A DNA stretch of 64,000 nt, from NCBI RefSeq assembly GCF_039912695.1, contig NZ_JBDSPJ010000017.1, forward strand, positions 1 to 64,000, read 5' to 3'. Both the position numbers and the translations under genes were made by a program. This stretch comes from Pseudolysinimonas_A sp039912695. GTDB lineage: Bacteria; Actinomycetota; Actinomycetes; Actinomycetales; Microbacteriaceae. Numbering within the stretch: position 1 is the first letter of the stretch; each line of letters begins with the position of its first letter. Below the pieces are notes generated by a model. That model had not been told where the DNA came from and made no database searches. It was given only the letters and a program-made list of their open reading frames with translations. Shown here piece by piece: positions 62,390-64,000 of the stretch.

Positions 62390-62758
62390 ATGGCCGATCG
62401 GGTGGACGCTTGGATCTGGGCGGTGCGGCTCGTGAAGACCCGTTCGGCCGGCGGAGCGATGTGCAAGGCCGGCCACGTGCGGATCAACGGCGAACGCGTC
62501 AAGCCCGCGCAGCCGGTCAAGCTTGGCGACGAGGTGCGACTTCGCTTCGGCGGTGACGAACGCATTGTCGTCGTTCGACAGATTCTCGCCAAACGGGTCG
62601 GTGCGCCGCAGGCCGCCGTCGCCTACGACGATCTCACGCCACCCCCGCCGCCCAAGGCGGAACGGGTCGTCGTGGCGGCGCGCGACCGCGGAGCGGGCCG
62701 TCCCACGAAACGCGATCGCCGCAAGATCGAGGAACTGACCCACGCGGACCCCGATTGA
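62390..62758 (+). CDS. S4-domain RNA-binding protein (Hsp15-like)
   Basis: 122 residues. The S4 fold is in VDAWIWAVRLVKTRSAG to HVRINGERVKPAQPVKLGD; a basic C-terminal part (GRPTKRDRRKIEEL) follows. Hsp15 binds stalled large ribosomal subunits carrying nascent chains. ATG at 62390 has AGGG eight bases upstream. Two hairpins follow the stop. Confidence 0.88.
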   Translation: MADRVDAWIWAVRLVKTRSAGGAMCKAGHVRINGERVKPAQPVKLGDEVRLRFGGDERIVVVRQILAKRVGAPQAAVAYDDLTPPPPPKAERVVVAARDRGAGRPTKRDRRKIEELTHADPD

Positions 62759-62759
62759 C

Positions 62760-62818
62760 GAGGGGGCGCTTTCGCGCCCCCTCTCGGTCCCAACGCCGAC
62801 GCCCGTCTCGGGCGTCGG
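62760..62818. terminator. Two hairpins between convergent genes
   Basis: First: perfect 10-bp stem GAGGGGGCGC / GCGCCCCCTC (62760-62769, 62774-62783), loop TTTC. Second: perfect 9-bp stem CCGACGCCC / GGGCGTCGG (62796-62804, 62810-62818). No long U-runs; likely terminators for both strands. Confidence 0.65.
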
Positions 62819-62823
62819 GTCAC

Positions 62824-63813
62824 TCAGCGATTGACGTTGATCAGCCCGTTGAACCCGTCGGGCACGACAACGAGGTTGCCCGCTGCGGCGAGTTCCTTGA
62901 GCGTGTCGAGGTAGCGCTGCTGGAGGATCGCGGTGGTCAGGCTGGCGTTGAGGATCGCGTTGGCATCCGCTTCGGCCTGCGCCTGCACGACCTTCTGCTG
63001 AGCCGAGACCTTGGCGGCTTCGAGCTTCGCCGTCTCGGTCTGCACGTTGATGTTCGCCTCCTGCGCGGCTGCGTAGGCACCGGTCACCTGGTCGCCGTAG
63101 CGAATCTCCTGGAGGGCGACATCCTCGACGATGATGCCGTCGTCCTTCCAGCGGGCTTCGAGAGCCTCAAGGATCTTCTCCTGCACGGAGTTACGGTCGG
63201 TGAGCATCTGAATCGTCGTGAATGAGCCGGGTACCGACCGCACCACTGAACGGATGTCGTTGAAGATCAACCGGGTCTTGAGGTTCTCTTCGTTCGCGTA
63301 GGAGCTGTAAATGTCGACGACAGAATCCGGATCGAGTGAGTACCGGATCGCAATGTCGATGTTTGCGGTGACGCCTTCGGCATCCTGCACCGTGATCTGC
63401 GGGCCGTCGGGCGAACCGCCAACGTTGTCGCCCTCACCGGGCAGTTGTTCGGAGACGAACACGGCCCGCTGGTTACGCACGTCGAAGGTCACCGGATCGA
63501 CCCACGGTGCCTTCCAGTGCAGGCCACTCTGGGTCTCGTAGCCGACGATGTTGCCGGCCCAGTCGCGCAACACGTTGGCCTGCCCGACGTCTTGACGGAA
63601 GAACGAGCTCAGCACCAAGAAGAGGGCTGCGAGGAAGAACAGCAAGATGGCGACCCAACGAGACGCTCGCGAGATGTTGACGTTCGTGCCACGGCGGAAC
63701 GCGCTGCCGCTGGGTGTGTCACCCGCCGCCACCACACGGGCGCGAGCACTGGATGCCGCGACAAGAAGGGCGATGAGCGCCGCGATGAGGAAGATGATGC
63801 AGACGATGAACAT
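62824..63813 (-). CDS. SPFH/Band 7 (prohibitin-like) membrane protein
   Basis: 329 residues with two N-terminal membrane helices (about 3-22 and 53-72), then the SPFH domain with VDPVTFDVRNQRA and the long coiled coil (about 245-300) rich in Ala/Glu/Gln. Such proteins make membrane ring scaffolds; partner unknown. ATG at 63813. The last residues (VVPDGFNGLINVNR) are a short conserved end. Confidence 0.88.
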   Translation of the reverse strand: MFIVCIIFLIAALIALLVAASSARARVVAAGDTPSGSAFRRGTNVNISRASRWVAILLFFLAALFLVLSSFFRQDVGQANVLRDWAGNIVGYETQSGLHWKAPWVDPVTFDVRNQRAVFVSEQLPGEGDNVGGSPDGPQITVQDAEGVTANIDIAIRYSLDPDSVVDIYSSYANEENLKTRLIFNDIRSVVRSVPGSFTTIQMLTDRNSVQEKILEALEARWKDDGIIVEDVALQEIRYGDQVTGAYAAAQEANINVQTETAKLEAAKVSAQQKVVQAQAEADANAILNASLTTAILQQRYLDTLKELAAAGNLVVVPDGFNGLINVNR

Positions 63814-63850
63814 GCCGTCAGGATAGTGACGGCTGGCGGCGTTGCGCGGA

Positions 63851-64000
63851 CTACTTCGCGGATTCCTTCAGCCCATGCTCGATCGCGGCGATGACCTCGG
63901 GGGCATCCGGCTGCGTCTTCGGGCGGAACCGTGACACCTCACCGTCCGGCGTGATGACGAACTTCTCGAAGTTCCACGTGACTTTGCCCGCCTTGCCGTT
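63851..64000 (-). CDS. Glutathione peroxidase-family protein, 3' part only
   Basis: Only the last 49 residues are in the window, running off its end. The segment GKVTWNFEKFVITPDGEV matches the family's WNF(E/T)KF signature, containing the conserved tryptophan and asparagine of the active site. The catalytic cysteine lies outside the window. In bacteria such enzymes usually use thioredoxin. Stop at 63851-63853. Confidence 0.85.
   Translation of the reverse strand, partial: NGKAGKVTWNFEKFVITPDGEVSRFRPKTQPDAPEVIAAIEHGLKESAK

Overview
The window is about 64 kb of core chromosome from a high-GC Gram-positive bacterium. Actinomycetota is clear from the bcc-aa3 respiratory genes (diheme QcrC, three-helix QcrA), DivIVA/SepF, GarA, FtsR, a PASTA kinase, an Rv2175c-type protein, and DUF3040/DUF3043 proteins. 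A Microbacteriaceae-like lineage is my best guess from gene order and an unusual MurE substrate loop; this is inference, with no 16S gene or database search behind it. I see no tRNA, rRNA, CRISPR array, prophage, integrase or insertion sequence. Genes are tightly packed; the longest non-coding gaps are about 216 bp (24081-24296), 212 bp (58551-58762) and 145 bp (43333-43477).

Layout: (1) 1-2977: SDR fragment, DUF1801 protein, a membrane protein, trpD. (2) 3021-11327: respiratory block, with ctaE-qcrC-qcrA-qcrB on + facing ctaC-ctaD-ctaF on -, a GNAT gene at the junction and erpA behind. (3) 11411-18204: dipeptidase, DUF3043 protein, pyrD, nrdR, hisD, flavin reductase, FAD-linked oxidase. (4) 18245-41223: one long minus-strand run, read mraZ-rsmH-ftsL-ftsI-murE-murF-mraY-murD-ftsW-murG-murC-ftsQ-ftsZ-yggS-sepF-divIVA-lspA-pseudouridine synthase-dnaE, i.e. 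the division and cell wall (dcw) cluster plus DNA polymerase III alpha. (5) 41450-51930: DUF3040 protein, polyprenyl synthase, Rv2175c-like protein, LysM protein, PASTA kinase, class II DAHP synthase, PlsC, ROK kinase and long-chain acyl-CoA ligase, an order resembling the M. tuberculosis Rv2173-Rv2187 neighbourhood. (6) 51961-60546: peptide deformylase, MinD-like ATPase, pyruvate carboxylase, ParA-like ATPase, MerR regulator, ftsR, garA, phosphatidyltransferase. (7) 60582-64000: DUF1295 protein, LRV-repeat protein, Nudix, S4 protein, SPFH protein and the end of a glutathione peroxidase gene.

No new multigene system was found. The points most worth following are regulatory and structural. A near-identical 21-bp inverted repeat lies upstream of ftsZ and upstream of a MerR-family gene next to ftsR, suggesting one division regulon. 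Five MraZ-type boxes at exact 10-bp spacing cover a candidate mraZ promoter. murE appears to start at CTG and carries HHPR where DNPR is usual. murD and ftsW overlap by 167 bp, with a 15-bp tandem repeat read in two frames. Several genes end in 13-16 bp tandem repeats that duplicate the stop codon.
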